Assembly: GCF_001854805.1 (NCBI RefSeq)
Contig: NZ_MBLO01000213.1
Span: forward strand, 1 to 64,000
DNA from: Pseudofrankia coriaricola
Lineage (GTDB): Bacteria; Actinomycetota; Actinomycetes; Frankiales; Frankiaceae
Direction: 5' to 3'
Length of the DNA stretch: 64,000 nt
The position numbers were made by a program, and so were the translations under genes. Below the pieces are notes generated by a model that had not been told where the DNA came from, ran no database searches, and saw nothing but the letters and a program-made list of their open reading frames with translations. Positions 47,773 to 57,549 of the stretch are shown one piece after another (the first letter of the stretch is position 1; every line of letters begins with the position of its first letter).

Positions 47773-48927
47773 TCAGCGCAACGTGCTCAGAAAACGATCC
47801 ATCCGTTCCAGGGCTTCCTCAATCAGCGGCAGGGCCGTCGCGTAGCAACAACGGACATGCCCCTCGCCTGAGGGACCGAAGACATGGCCGGGCACGACGG
47901 CCACCCGCTGCTCAACCAGCAACCGCTCCGCGAACTCGTCGGAGCTCAGTCCCGTCGACGCCACCGATGGGAACGCGTAAAAGGCGCCATGCGGTTCTTC
48001 GCAGCTCAGTCCTAGATCATTAAGGCCCTTCACGAAGAACCGTCGGCGGCGGTCGTAGTCGACCACCATCTCGGTCACCTCTTCACGGCCACCGCGCAGT
48101 GCCTCGAGAGCCGCCAGCTGCGACACGTGCGGGGCACACAGCATCGTGTACTGGTGGATGCGGCCCGCGAGCTCGACGATCTCGGCTGGCGCGCAGAGGT
48201 AGCCGACGCGCCACCCGGTCATGGCGTAGGCCTTCGAGAAGCCGCCGAGCAGGACGGTGCGGTCACGCGCGCCCGGCAGGCTGGGGACGCTGACATGGGG
48301 AACGCCGTAGACCAGCTGCTCGTAGATCTCGTCCGAGACGATGTAGAGATCATGGCGCACCGCGAGCTCGACCAGAGCGGTCAGCGAGTCGATGGTCTGG
48401 ACCGCGCCCGTCGGATTGGCCGGGGACGCGACGAGGATCGCCTTCGTCCGCTCCGTCACAGCCGCCTCGATCGCGTCCACGTCGACCTGAAAGGCGGAGT
48501 CGGCGGACGGCACCAGCACCGGCACGCCCCCGGCGAACGAGACGCACGGACCGTACGCGACGTAGCAGGGCTCCGGGATGATGACCTCGTCGCCGGCGTC
48601 CAGCAGCGCGCGCAGCGCGATATCGAGGCCCTGAGAGACACCCGAGGTGATGAGGCACTCTCCGTCGGGCTGATAGCTCGCGCCGCACCGCCTCTCGAGG
48701 TCGAGGCAGACAGCCTCTCGGAGCTCGATCAGACCGGCATTCGACGTGTAGTTCGTGTAGCCGTGCTCGAATGCGTAGATGGCCGCTTCGCGAACATTCC
48801 ACGGTGTCGTGAAGTCGGGTTCGCCGACGCCGAGCGAGATCACCGAGTCCATGTTGGCCGCGATGTCGAAGAATCGACGGATACCCGACGGCGGGCAGGC
48901 CGCCACGATCGAGTTCAGCGGTTTCAT
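47773..48927 (-). CDS. Class I/II PLP aminotransferase (AlaT/AspC type)
   Basis: A 384-residue fold-type I aminotransferase. LGVGEPDFTTP, YTNYTSNAGLIELREAV, ASPANPTGAV and the PLP lysine Lys232 in GGFSKAYAMTGWRVGY are intact, as is the C-terminal Arg of GHVRCCYA. The ATG overlaps the lrp-like stop by four bases. Lrp/AsnC-aminotransferase pairs of this type (yugG-yugH in Bacillus) are linked to alanine. Alanine formation from pyruvate is a reasonable guess given the racemase next door. The exact substrate is not provable from sequence. Confidence 0.92.
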   Translation of the reverse strand: MKPLNSIVAACPPSGIRRFFDIAANMDSVISLGVGEPDFTTPWNVREAAIYAFEHGYTNYTSNAGLIELREAVCLDLERRCGASYQPDGECLITSGVSQGLDIALRALLDAGDEVIIPEPCYVAYGPCVSFAGGVPVLVPSADSAFQVDVDAIEAAVTERTKAILVASPANPTGAVQTIDSLTALVELAVRHDLYIVSDEIYEQLVYGVPHVSVPSLPGARDRTVLLGGFSKAYAMTGWRVGYLCAPAEIVELAGRIHQYTMLCAPHVSQLAALEALRGGREEVTEMVVDYDRRRRFFVKGLNDLGLSCEEPHGAFYAFPSVASTGLSSDEFAERLLVEQRVAVVPGHVFGPSGEGHVRCCYATALPLIEEALERMDRFLSTLR

Positions 48928-49415
48928 GGAATGACCGGGAGGCGACGGTCGGGCTCGGGATCAAGGAAGAGCTCGCCGTCGTCCTTGTACGTCTTCAGCA
49001 CGAAGTGAGTCGACGTCGATCTCACTCGTTCGATCGTCGCGAGCTTCTGCGCGACGAAGTCCGCCACCGTGCGCATCGTGTTTCCCGACACGATGCACCG
49101 CAGGTCCTGGGTACCGGAGATCAAATATACTGCCCGCACGTCAGAGAACCGCGATATCCTGGCCGCGACATCGTCAAAGCCCACACCCCGCGACGGGGCG
49201 ACGGAGACGTCGATCAGGGCCGTGACCGTGTCCGTGCCCTCGAGCTCCCGCAACTTGTCATGGTCGATGACCGTCTTGTAGCGACGGATCACACCGCTCT
49301 GCTCCCACGACGCGATCTGGGCACGAATCTGTTCGACTGGCAGACCCGTGAGATCGCTTATCCGCTCGGGGCTTGCCTGCGCGTCGGACCGCAGAATCTC
49401 CAACACTTCCAGCAC
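48924..49415 (-). CDS. Lrp/AsnC-family transcriptional regulator
   Basis: A 163-residue regulator: winged helix-turn-helix (about 1-50; LEILRSDAQASPERISDLTG, then GVIRRYKTVID) and an AsnC/RAM ligand-binding domain (about 65-145; TALIDVSV, VRAVYLISGTQDL). It probably senses an amino acid such as alanine and controls the coupled aminotransferase and downstream D-alanine genes. The GTG at 49415 gives family length; ATG at 49472 is an alternative. Confidence 0.9.
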   Translation of the reverse strand: MLEVLEILRSDAQASPERISDLTGLPVEQIRAQIASWEQSGVIRRYKTVIDHDKLRELEGTDTVTALIDVSVAPSRGVGFDDVAARISRFSDVRAVYLISGTQDLRCIVSGNTMRTVADFVAQKLATIERVRSTSTHFVLKTYKDDGELFLDPEPDRRLPVIP

Positions 49416-49744
49416 CGGACCAGCGTACTCCGGAGCCCACGACGGCGGCCCACACGCGGGACGGCTGGCCATGGAGCACGGACGACCCCGCGCGCGGCCC
49501 GAGCTGGGCTTCGCGGACAGGGTCATCCGGCCATGGGCGACTGACCATGGAGGGCGCCGCCCAGGCCAGCCATCGAAGGTGCGCGTTTCTCAGCGCCCTG
49601 CCGGCCGCCCTCCGGCAGCCCCGGTCCCAACGATCCCCCAGACGGTGCGCCCCATCCGGCCCGCCCTGCTCTTAGGGACCTCCCATGGGCTCGGATGCCC
49701 AGCCGCGCGGCAGCCCGCGACGCCGTTCCATCGACCAGTAAGCG

Positions 49745-49910
49745 CAACTCGGCCACAACTGGTGACAGCGCATCGGCGCAGCACCAGCCCGACCACGTCG
49801 TCAGCCCGGTCCAAGCCCCACCACCGCCATATGCCAGGGCCCGGCACCACGCGAGGAGGGCGCCCAGCGCCCGACACGGGGCGAGCGCGCCTAGCGCCTC
49901 GCCCCGGCTC
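49745..49910 (-). repeat. Interspersed repeat family 1, copy G
   Basis: Minus-strand copy with GGCGCTAGGCGCGC, hairpin GGGCGC-TGG-GCGCCC (plus 49858-49872), GTGGTGCCGGGCCCTGGCAT and GGTGGTGGGGCTTGGACC, ending in GATGCGCTGTCACC. Like copy F it lies between genes rather than directly after a stop codon. It fills part of the 49416-49976 gap. Confidence 0.75.
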
Positions 49911-49976
49911 GAGATCGTGTCGCCGAACGAGTAACCCACGGAAACGGACCGTGCGGCAGGTGCGTAGGATTGGGCG

Positions 49977-50501
49977 GTGATCATCAGGGTTTCCGGGGAC
50001 GGTCCGCACGACGAGGTCATCCTCACGCCGCTCGAGGCGGCCTTCACCGAGACCGCCTGCGCGGAGCTCGCGGGCGCCGAGACCTTCAGCCGCGGGGTCG
50101 GGCTCGCGCTCCTGGGCAGGGTCGCAGACCTGCGGATCCGGCCGAGCGACGCCTCCGGAACCGTCGATGACAGCCGCGAGTTCACCGTCAAGCTGTCGGT
50201 GGGCGAGGACGGGGCGCACCAGGACTGCACCTGCGAGCTCGCGTCCGCGACGGCGCTGTGCCAGCACGGTGTCGCGGTCGCGCTGGCCGCGACCGGCCTG
50301 ATCCAGGCCGACGACGACGAGGACGACCAGGACGACTACGTGCGCGCCGCCGTCGGCGTGTTCCTGGAGAGCCTGCCCAAGGCAGAGCTCGTCGATCTCG
50401 TGCTCGGCCTCGCCGACGACAACGAGGAGCTCGCGGACGCCCTCTGGGACGAGACCGTCCGCTGGTACCACGACCGAGCCACCAGCGAAGCGGCCGACTA
50501 G
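49977..50501 (+). CDS. SWIM zinc-finger domain protein
   Basis: A 174-residue protein. CTCELASATALCQHGVA is a SWIM finger (CxC...CxH; about residues 82-97) that binds zinc and often DNA or protein. An acidic DDDEDDQDD stretch follows, then a helical tail (ESLPKAELVDLVLGLADDNEEL) similar to SWIM-associated proteins. GTG start at 49977. It converges with glmS across a strong hairpin. Function unknown. Confidence 0.85.
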   Translation: MIIRVSGDGPHDEVILTPLEAAFTETACAELAGAETFSRGVGLALLGRVADLRIRPSDASGTVDDSREFTVKLSVGEDGAHQDCTCELASATALCQHGVAVALAATGLIQADDDEDDQDDYVRAAVGVFLESLPKAELVDLVLGLADDNEELADALWDETVRWYHDRATSEAAD

Positions 50502-50533
50502 CGACCAGCCCAGGTCGGGCCCGCGGCCGAGGG

Positions 50534-50564
50534 CCGCGGCCGGGCGCTCCGCGCCCGGCCGCGG
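50534..50564. terminator. Hairpin between the SWIM gene and glmS
   Basis: CCGCGGCCGGGCGC (50534-50547), TCC, and its exact complement (50551-50564) form a 14-bp stem between two convergent stops. Probably bidirectional. A second GCGGCC-GAG-GGCCGC hairpin partly overlaps it. Confidence 0.8.
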
Positions 50565-50573
50565 GACCGCGCC

Positions 50574-52553
50574 TTACTCGACCGTGACCGACTTGGCCAG
50601 GTTTCGGGGCTGGTCGACGTCGAGGCCGCGAGCGAGCGCCAGCTCGCAGGCGAAGACCTGCAGCGGGATCGTCGTCACCAGGGGGGCGAACAGGGACGGT
50701 GTCGCTGGCACCCGGATCAGGTGGTCGGCGAACGGCTCGACCTGGTGGTCGCCCTCCTCGGCGATCACGATCATGCGGGCGCCGCGGGCGCGGACTTCCT
50801 GGATGTTCGAGACGATCTTGTCGTGCAGCACTGCCCGCCCGCGCGGCGACGGCACCACGACGACCACGGGCACGCCCTGCTCGACCAGGGCGATCGGCCC
50901 GTGCTTGAGCTCCCCGGCAGGGAAGCCCTCGGCGTGCATGTAGGCGAGCTCCTTGAGCTTGAGCGCGCCTTCCAGAGCCACCGGGTAGCCCACGTGCCGG
51001 CCCAGGAAGAGCACCGCCTTCGCGCCGGCCAGGCTGCGCGCGAGCTCGCGCACCGGGCCGACGGTGCTGAGCGTGCGGGCGACCAGGTCGGGCATCTTCT
51101 GCAGCTTCTCCACGTAGGCGCCGACCTCGTCGCCATAGAGCACACCGCGGGCCTGCGCGAGGTAGAGCCCGACGAGCAGGCAGGCGGCGACCTGGCCGAG
51201 GAACGTCTTGGTCGCGGCGACGCCGACCTCGGGGCCGCAGCGGGTGTAGAGCACCGCGTCGGACTCGCGTGGGATGGTCGACCCGTTGGTGTTGCAGATC
51301 GCCAGGACCCGGGCCTTCTGCTCGCGGGCGTGCTTGACGGCCATCAGCGTGTCGAGCGTCTCGCCGCTCTGGCTGATCGCCACCACGAGCGTCGAACGGT
51401 CCAGCACCGGGTCGCGGTAGCGGAACTCCGAGGCCATCTCGACCTCGCAGGGCAGCCTGGTCCAGTGCTCGATCGCGTACTTGGCGATCAGCCCGGCGTG
51501 GTAGGCGGTGCCGCAGGCAACGATGAACACCTTGTCGATGTCGCGGAAGTCCTCGCCGGAGAGACGTTCCTCGTCGAGGACGATCGCCCCGTCGGGCGAC
51601 AGCCGCCCGCGCAGGGTGTCGGCGAGCACCGCCGGCTGCTCGCTGATCTCCTTGAGCATGAAGTACGGGTAGCCGCCCTTCTCGGCGGCGCTCGCGTCCC
51701 AGTCGACGTGGTACGGGCGGCCCTCGACCAGCTCACCGCTGAAGTCGATGACGCTCACACCGTCGCGGCGGGCCTCGACGATCTGGTCCTGCCCGATCTC
51801 CAGCGCGTCGCGGGTGTGCGCGATGAAGGCGGAGACGTCGCTGGCGAGGAACGTCTCGCCCTCGCCGAGCCCGATCACCAGCGGGCTGTTGCGCCGGGCG
51901 CCGACGACCACGTCCGGGAAGTCCCGGTGCAGCACCACCAGGGTGAACGCGCCGGACAGCCGCTGGCAGACCCGGCGCACCGCCTCGGTGAGCGGGTGGC
52001 GCCCGCCGTCGGCGCCCTCGGCCGCCGCGGCCATACCGTTGGAGCCCCGCGCCGACTGGCCGATGGCCAGCCTGCCAGCCGACGCGGCGAGGTTCGTCTC
52101 GCCCGAGCCCGGCCGGCCGAGTTCGGCCTCCAGCAGGTGCGCGACGACCTCGGTGTCGGTCTCGCTGACCAGCTCGTGCCCGGCGGCGAACAGCTCGGCG
52201 CGCAACGCGGTGAAGTTCTCGATGATGCCGTTGTGGATGACGCCGATGGCTCCGGTGCAGTCGGTGTGCGGGTGGGCGTTCACGTCCGTCGGGCCGCCGT
52301 GCGTCGCCCACCGGGTGTGGCCCATGCCGGTCGTGCCGGCCATGCTGTCGCCGACGACGGCGCCGTCGTCGCTCTCAGCGAGTGCTTTCTCGAGGTTGGC
52401 CAGCTTCCCGGCGCGGCGGACGACCCGCAGCGCGCCCGCGCCGACCACGGCGATTCCCGCCGAGTCGTACCCTCGGTATTCGAGCCGGCGCAGTCCACCG
52501 AGGGCGACCTCGAGAGCGGACTGCTCCCCCACGTAGCCGATGATCCCGCACAT
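50574..52553 (-). CDS. glmS: Glutamine-fructose-6-phosphate aminotransferase
   Basis: A 659-residue enzyme making glucosamine-6-phosphate, first step to UDP-GlcNAc. Nucleophile Cys2 in MCGIIGYVG, HTRWATHG and NGIIENF mark the glutaminase domain. Two SIS domains carry ACGTAYHAG, AISQSGETLDTL and the C-terminal DQPRNLAKSVTVE. It is about 40 residues longer than usual because of an Ala/Gly-rich insert (about 146-186) in the glutaminase domain. The frame is open far upstream through glmM, but the Cys2 rule fixes the ATG at 52553. Confidence 0.97.
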   Translation of the reverse strand: MCGIIGYVGEQSALEVALGGLRRLEYRGYDSAGIAVVGAGALRVVRRAGKLANLEKALAESDDGAVVGDSMAGTTGMGHTRWATHGGPTDVNAHPHTDCTGAIGVIHNGIIENFTALRAELFAAGHELVSETDTEVVAHLLEAELGRPGSGETNLAASAGRLAIGQSARGSNGMAAAAEGADGGRHPLTEAVRRVCQRLSGAFTLVVLHRDFPDVVVGARRNSPLVIGLGEGETFLASDVSAFIAHTRDALEIGQDQIVEARRDGVSVIDFSGELVEGRPYHVDWDASAAEKGGYPYFMLKEISEQPAVLADTLRGRLSPDGAIVLDEERLSGEDFRDIDKVFIVACGTAYHAGLIAKYAIEHWTRLPCEVEMASEFRYRDPVLDRSTLVVAISQSGETLDTLMAVKHAREQKARVLAICNTNGSTIPRESDAVLYTRCGPEVGVAATKTFLGQVAACLLVGLYLAQARGVLYGDEVGAYVEKLQKMPDLVARTLSTVGPVRELARSLAGAKAVLFLGRHVGYPVALEGALKLKELAYMHAEGFPAGELKHGPIALVEQGVPVVVVVPSPRGRAVLHDKIVSNIQEVRARGARMIVIAEEGDHQVEPFADHLIRVPATPSLFAPLVTTIPLQVFACELALARGLDVDQPRNLAKSVTVE

Positions 52554-52696
52554 GCGGCTCAGCGTACGCAGCCTGGCCGCCGCCGCGCCGACGGACCCGC
52601 GAGTCTGCGAGCGGTTCCACGAACAGTCCGGACCAGAAGCGGCGAAGACCCCAGTCGTGTCCGTCACTTTTCTTACGGCTCCCGCCGCCATAGCCC

Positions 52697-54064
52697 CTAG
52701 GCGATGATCGCGAGTTCCCGTTCGACCGCTTCGGCGAGGTGGGTGGCGATCGCGCGGGCCTGGGCATCGGTGGGCGCCTCGACCATCACCCGCACCAGCG
52801 GCTCGGTGCCGGAAGGGCGAAGCAGCACCCGGCCCTCGTCGCCCAGTTCCGCCTCGGCGGCACGGACCGCGGCGGCGAGTCCGGGGGACGTCGACGCGCG
52901 GGCCCGGTCCACCCCGCGCACGTTGACCAGGATCTGCGGCAGCCGGGTCATCGTCTTGGCCAGCTCGCCGAGCGGCTGGCCGGTCTCGCGCATCCGCCCG
53001 AGCAGCACGAGCGCGGTGAGCAGGCCGTCGCCGGTGGTGGCGTGGCGCAGGAACACCACGTGGCCACTCTGCTCGCCTCCCAGCGCGATGCCCTGGCGGC
53101 GCATCTCGGCGAGGACGTACCGGTCGCCGACCGGGGTGGCGAGCACCTCGATCCCGGCCTCCCGCATAGCGTGGTGGAAGCCCAGGTTGGACATGACGGT
53201 CACGACCACCCGACGGTCGGCCAGCTCGCCGCGCTCGGCCAGCGCCAGCGCGCACACGGCCATGATCTGGTCGCCGTCGACGACCTCGCCCAGGGCGTCG
53301 ACGGCGAGGCAGCGGTCCGCGTCGCCATCGTGCGCGATACCGACGTCCGCGCCGTGTTCCAGCACGGCGGCCCGCAGGCTGTCGAGGTGCGTGGCGCCTG
53401 AGCCGTCGTTGATCCGCTCGCCGTCGCCGTCGGCGTGCAGCGCGACGACCTCGGCGCCGGCGGCACGCAGCACCCGCGGCGCGAGCGCCGACGCGGCTCC
53501 CTGGGCGCAGTCGACGACGACCCGCAGGCCGCCGAGCCGGACTGGCAAGGTGGACAGCAGGTGCTCGACATAGCCGTCGACGACCTTGGCGATGTAGCCG
53601 GGCTCGTCGCGGACGCGCCCGACGGCGGCCCCGGTCGGGCGCCGCGCTGGCGGGGCCGCGAGCCGGGCCTCGATGGCGTCCTCGACCTCGTCGGGCAGCT
53701 TGTGCCCTTCCGCGGCGAACAGCTTGATCCCGTTGTCGGGCATGGGGTTGTGGCTGGCGGAGAGCATCACGCCGAGGTCCGCGCCGGTCGCGGCGACGAT
53801 GTGCGCGACCGCCGGCGTCGGCACTACGCCGACGCGGACGACATCCGCGCCTCTGGACGCGAGCCCGGCGACGACCGCCGCCTCCAGGAACTCGCCCGAC
53901 GGCCGGGTGTCGCGCCCGACCACCACCACGGGCCGGTCCGCGTCCGGCGCCCGGTGTTCCGTGAGTACCTCGACCGCTGACTCCGCCAGCCGCAGGGCCA
54001 GCTCCGCGGTCAGGTCCGCGTTGGCCACGCCACGAACGCCATCGGTACCGAACAGCCGCCCCAT
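52697..54064 (-). CDS. glmM: Phosphoglucosamine mutase
   Basis: A 455-residue alpha-D-phosphohexomutase converting GlcN-6-P to GlcN-1-[14 protein letters not shown] start, phosphoserine loop LSASHNP (Ser104), metal loop DGDADR, sugar loop GGEQSGH and phosphate loop [11 protein letters not shown] are all present. ATG 54064 is chosen because it begins the family sequence. It lies upstream of glmS on the same strand, completing the pathway to UDP-GlcNAc precursors. Confidence 0.97.
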   Translation of the reverse strand: MGRLFGTDGVRGVANADLTAELALRLAESAVEVLTEHRAPDADRPVVVVGRDTRPSGEFLEAAVVAGLASRGADVVRVGVVPTPAVAHIVAATGADLGVMLSASHNPMPDNGIKLFAAEGHKLPDEVEDAIEARLAAPPARRPTGAAVGRVRDEPGYIAKVVDGYVEHLLSTLPVRLGGLRVVVDCAQGAASALAPRVLRAAGAEVVALHADGDGERINDGSGATHLDSLRAAVLEHGADVGIAHDGDADRCLAVDALGEVVDGDQIMAVCALALAERGELADRRVVVTVMSNLGFHHAMREAGIEVLATPVGDRYVLAEMRRQGIALGGEQSGHVVFLRHATTGDGLLTALVLLGRMRETGQPLGELAKTMTRLPQILVNVRGVDRARASTSPGLAAAVRAAEAELGDEGRVLLRPSGTEPLVRVMVEAPTDAQARAIATHLAEAVERELAIIA

Positions 54065-54326
54065 GGGGGTCCCCCAAAACCAGTCGCACATCGCCGAGCA
54101 CCTTCAAGGACACCGGCGGCGCGCGGGCTGCCGCATCCGTGGCAGCGCCCGCGCCTCTCGCCGGCCCGTCCCGAAGCCCGGCCCGCCCCGTCGGGCCCTG
54201 ACGTCAGGGCCCACGCTGGAACCGTGGGCGGAACCAGGCTCGCCACATCTTCGCCGACCTGGCTCCCGCTTCCTACCGAGCCCCGCCACGAGTCGCGTCA
54301 CGCGGGCAGACCCGGTGGCAGGCATA

Positions 54327-54360
54327 GCAAAACCGCCCGTCGAGCGACGGGCGGTTTTGC
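54327..54360 (-). terminator. Terminator of rplM-rpsI
   Basis: GCAAAACCGCCCGTCG, AG, CGACGGGCGGTTTTGC: perfect 16-bp stem with A/T-rich base on both sides, in the gap between rpsI and glmM (54065-54554). It can act in either direction. The remaining gap sequence shows no gene. Confidence 0.85.
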
Positions 54361-54554
54361 CGTGCCTGTAGACCGTGCCGCCTGCGTCCCGGCCGATCCG
54401 CGCCCTGCCCGTCGAGCGAGACTCGGCGGGATCTGGGTGTCCTGTCGATCCCAGCCTCGAAACCGACGGGAACGAACCCTCGGAGCGAACACCCAGCAAG
54501 CGATATGGCCACAAGCCCGCCGAAGCGCCTCTCAGCGCGACGAACAGGCCGGGC

Positions 54555-54962
<408 letters not shown>

Positions 54963-55029
54963 GTCGCGTTCCTTCCTTACGATTGGTGGTCGCGCGAGGC
55001 GCGACATCGGGGGTCCGGGGTTCCGGGGA

Positions 55030-55132
55030 TCCGCGCTAGCGGATCTCCGGGGGAGGTGCTCCCCCGGGCAGACATTGCGGCCCCCCGCGAAACTGACCGC
55101 GAGCGTTCCCCAACAGATCAGCTTCGCTGATC
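55030..55132. repeat. Hairpin cluster in the rplM-rpsI spacer
   Basis: GATCCGC-GCTA-GCGGATC (about 55029-55046), CCGGGGGAG-GTG-CTCCCCCGG (55047-55067) followed by GCAGACAT, and GATCAGC-TTC-GCTGATC (55116-55132). On the minus strand the middle unit reads ATGTCTGCCCGGGGGAG, matching the groES-groEL spacer hairpin. Possibly processing sites. Confidence 0.6.
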
Positions 55133-55178
55133 AGCGGGGACCCCTTCGGCGAACAGGGCAGGCCGGCTCGGTCCGCGG

Positions 55179-55622
55179 TTACTGCGCGACCTGGACGATT
55201 TCGAACGGCTGCGGCTGCTGCGCCTGGTGCGGATGCGTCGGACCCGCGTAGACCTTCAGCTTGCGCACCTGGGCGTGGCCGAGCTTGTTCTTCGGGAGCA
55301 TGCCCCTGATGGCCTTCTCGACCAACAGCTGCGGCCGGGTGTCGAGGAGCTCACCGTAGCTGGTGCTACGCAGACCGCCCGGGTAGCCCGAGTGGCGGTG
55401 GTACTGCGACTGCTCCCGCTTCGCCCCCGACAGCGACACCTTGCCGGCGTTGATGATGATCACGAAGTCACCCGTGTCGAGGTGCGGGGCGTAGTACGCC
55501 TTGTGCTTGCCACGCAGCAGCTGGGCAGCCTGGCTCGCCAGCTTGCCGAGGACGACGTCGCTGGCGTCAATGACATGCCACGCACGCTGGACATCCGCGG
55601 GCTTGGGCTGGTACGTGCGCAC
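55179..55622 (-). CDS. rplM: 50S ribosomal protein L13
   Basis: 147 residues, the standard length. [47 protein letters not shown], and [20 protein letters not shown] are diagnostic. The GTG at 55622 has AAGGCAG upstream; the longer open frame is not conserved. First gene of the rplM-rpsI pair. The 300-base divergent region upstream must hold promoters for rplM and the next gene. Confidence 0.97.
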   Translation of the reverse strand: MRTYQPKPADVQRAWHVIDASDVVLGKLASQAAQLLRGKHKAYYAPHLDTGDFVIIINAGKVSLSGAKREQSQYHRHSGYPGGLRSTSYGELLDTRPQLLVEKAIRGMLPKNKLGHAQVRKLKVYAGPTHPHQAQQPQPFEIVQVAQ

Positions 55623-55922
55623 AGATCTGCCTTCTTGGTCGGGACGACACTCGCGATATCCACCCGGGTCCGACCCAACTGGATCTGCCGCCCCGGCGGC
55701 GAGCGCGTCGAGAATGTGAGGAACGGACACGTCGACAGTCATGTCACGCGTCGCAGTCTTTGAGGTTACCAGGCTTCGGACATCTCCTGCCGGCGGCGTC
55801 TCCCGCGCCGCCCGTTCCGGTGCTCGATCCGGTGCTCGATGGCCGGCGCGAGCCATCGCCGGACATGTCCGGCAGCGGAACCGACGTCTGAATGATCAGA
55901 ATCGTCAGCTACCGTCAGTCGA

Positions 55923-57524
55923 ATGAGCGGCACGGATCCATGGCCGGACGCCGATCGGTACGACAGCGCGAGACCTGTCGGTCACGGCGGCGGGACCTAC
56001 GACACGGCGGCCTCCGCGGACCAGAACCCGATGGGCGGGCCGTCGCCGCGCGGCGGCCGGGCCTCGCGGGACGCCCGGCGAGACAGGTGGGTGGCGTCTC
56101 AGGGCCACCAGGCTCCGCCCGGCGGCTGGACGCCGGGCGATGACCCGCTGTTCGGCCCGATGCCCTCAGGACCCACCACGGGCGGCCTGCCCAGGACGCC
56201 CGGCCGCTTCGGCGGCGACGCGGTCGCCGGCGGGGACCGTGCCAGGCCCGACGGACCGCGCGAAGCCGGCCCCGGCTTCGCCCGTGCCTGGCACAACCGC
56301 GGCGGCCTCCGCCGAGGCGACGAGGGCCAGGACGACCAGGCGAGCCTCGACGAGGGGTTCGCTGACGACGGGCCGGGCGGCGACGGCTTTGGAGACGACG
56401 GTTTCGATGAGGACGGCTTCGGTGACGAACCGTTCGCCAACGAGGAGTTCGACGGCGAGACAGCCTCGCGCGTAACCGGTTTCGACGAGGGTCATGACGA
56501 GGACGAAAACCCGTACGTCCGAACAGGCGGCGGGAGTCTCGGTGGTCGGTCCAGGACCGGCGGCCGGTTCGGCGCCCGTGGCGCGCGTTTCGCGGCCCAG
56601 CGCTCGTCGGACGGCCCGTCCGACGAGGACTCATATGGCGACGCGGATGAGCCGCGTGCCGAAGGGGCCGGCGGGAAGCCGCGGCGGAAGTGGCAGCTCC
56701 TGTTCATCGCGGCCGCTGTCCTGGCGGTGGCCGGCGTGACGTACCGGACGATGACGGGCTCCCAGGGCGATGACACCCCGGCGGCCCCGATTCCCACGGC
56801 CAAGGCGGTTCCCGCCGACTTCCTGAACTCCGCCGCGACGGATGCCGACCCCGTGACCGAGAACGAGTTCTTCCGGGACGCCACGGTCACAGCTGGAAGC
56901 CACACCTACACCAGGATCGCCCGCAAGCTCGACGCCGGCTGTCCCGACCTCACCGGCCAGCTCGGGAGCGCGCTCGACCACCCGGCCGCGCCGATGCCGG
57001 CCGCCGCCCCGACCCCCGGGCCCACCTCCGTGGCCGCCGCAGCGGCACCCGCCTCGTCGGCCGGGCCGGCGTCGGCCGGGCCGGCGTCGGCCGCGCCGCC
57101 CTCGGCGGCGCCCACGCTCACGGGGCCGGCCTGCCGCCAGGAGGTCCGGGCACTCTACCTCGGTGAGCCCGACAAGAACGGGCGGCGGCTGCTCGCCGGC
57201 GTGAGTGTCCTTGTCGTCGACAACGCCGACACCGCGAAGCAGACCGCCCAGATGCTCGGGACGCGCCAGGGCGGGGTGAGCCCGTTGCCGCTGCCCGACG
57301 GGGCGCTGCCCGGCGCGAAGATCACCGGGCCGAACGGTGACAACGAGCTGCGGGCCTCGTACCGGGACGGCCACTACGCGATCATGGTTCAGCTGGCCTA
57401 CTCCGACGGGAGCCAGGGCGCGGCGAACGACAAGCAGCCATCCGACGCCGCCACCGCCCTGCACGCGCTGGCGAAGCAGCCGCTCGACGAGCGGATGCTG
57501 CTCGGCCGCGGCTACCGAGGCTGA
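55923..57524 (+). CDS. Single-pass membrane protein, hypothetical
   Basis: A 533-residue protein of unknown function. The cytoplasmic part is Gly/Arg/Pro-rich with an acidic repeat region (GDGFGDDGFDEDGFGDEPF, about 155-175). A basic KPRRKWQ stretch precedes the TM segment (about 262-280). The outer part has two Cys (AGCPDL and GPACRQEV) flanking an Ala/Pro linker. It resembles in plan the proteins at 11.1, 13.1, 31.9 and 40.3 kb, without clear sequence identity. The ATG lacks a strong RBS. Confidence 0.72.
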   Translation: MSGTDPWPDADRYDSARPVGHGGGTYDTAASADQNPMGGPSPRGGRASRDARRDRWVASQGHQAPPGGWTPGDDPLFGPMPSGPTTGGLPRTPGRFGGDAVAGGDRARPDGPREAGPGFARAWHNRGGLRRGDEGQDDQASLDEGFADDGPGGDGFGDDGFDEDGFGDEPFANEEFDGETASRVTGFDEGHDEDENPYVRTGGGSLGGRSRTGGRFGARGARFAAQRSSDGPSDEDSYGDADEPRAEGAGGKPRRKWQLLFIAAAVLAVAGVTYRTMTGSQGDDTPAAPIPTAKAVPADFLNSAATDADPVTENEFFRDATVTAGSHTYTRIARKLDAGCPDLTGQLGSALDHPAAPMPAAAPTPGPTSVAAAAAPASSAGPASAGPASAAPPSAAPTLTGPACRQEVRALYLGEPDKNGRRLLAGVSVLVVDNADTAKQTAQMLGTRQGGVSPLPLPDGALPGAKITGPNGDNELRASYRDGHYAIMVQLAYSDGSQGAANDKQPSDAATALHALAKQPLDERMLLGRGYRG

Positions 57525-57549
57525 CCCCGCGCCCTCAGCCCCCGCGCCC

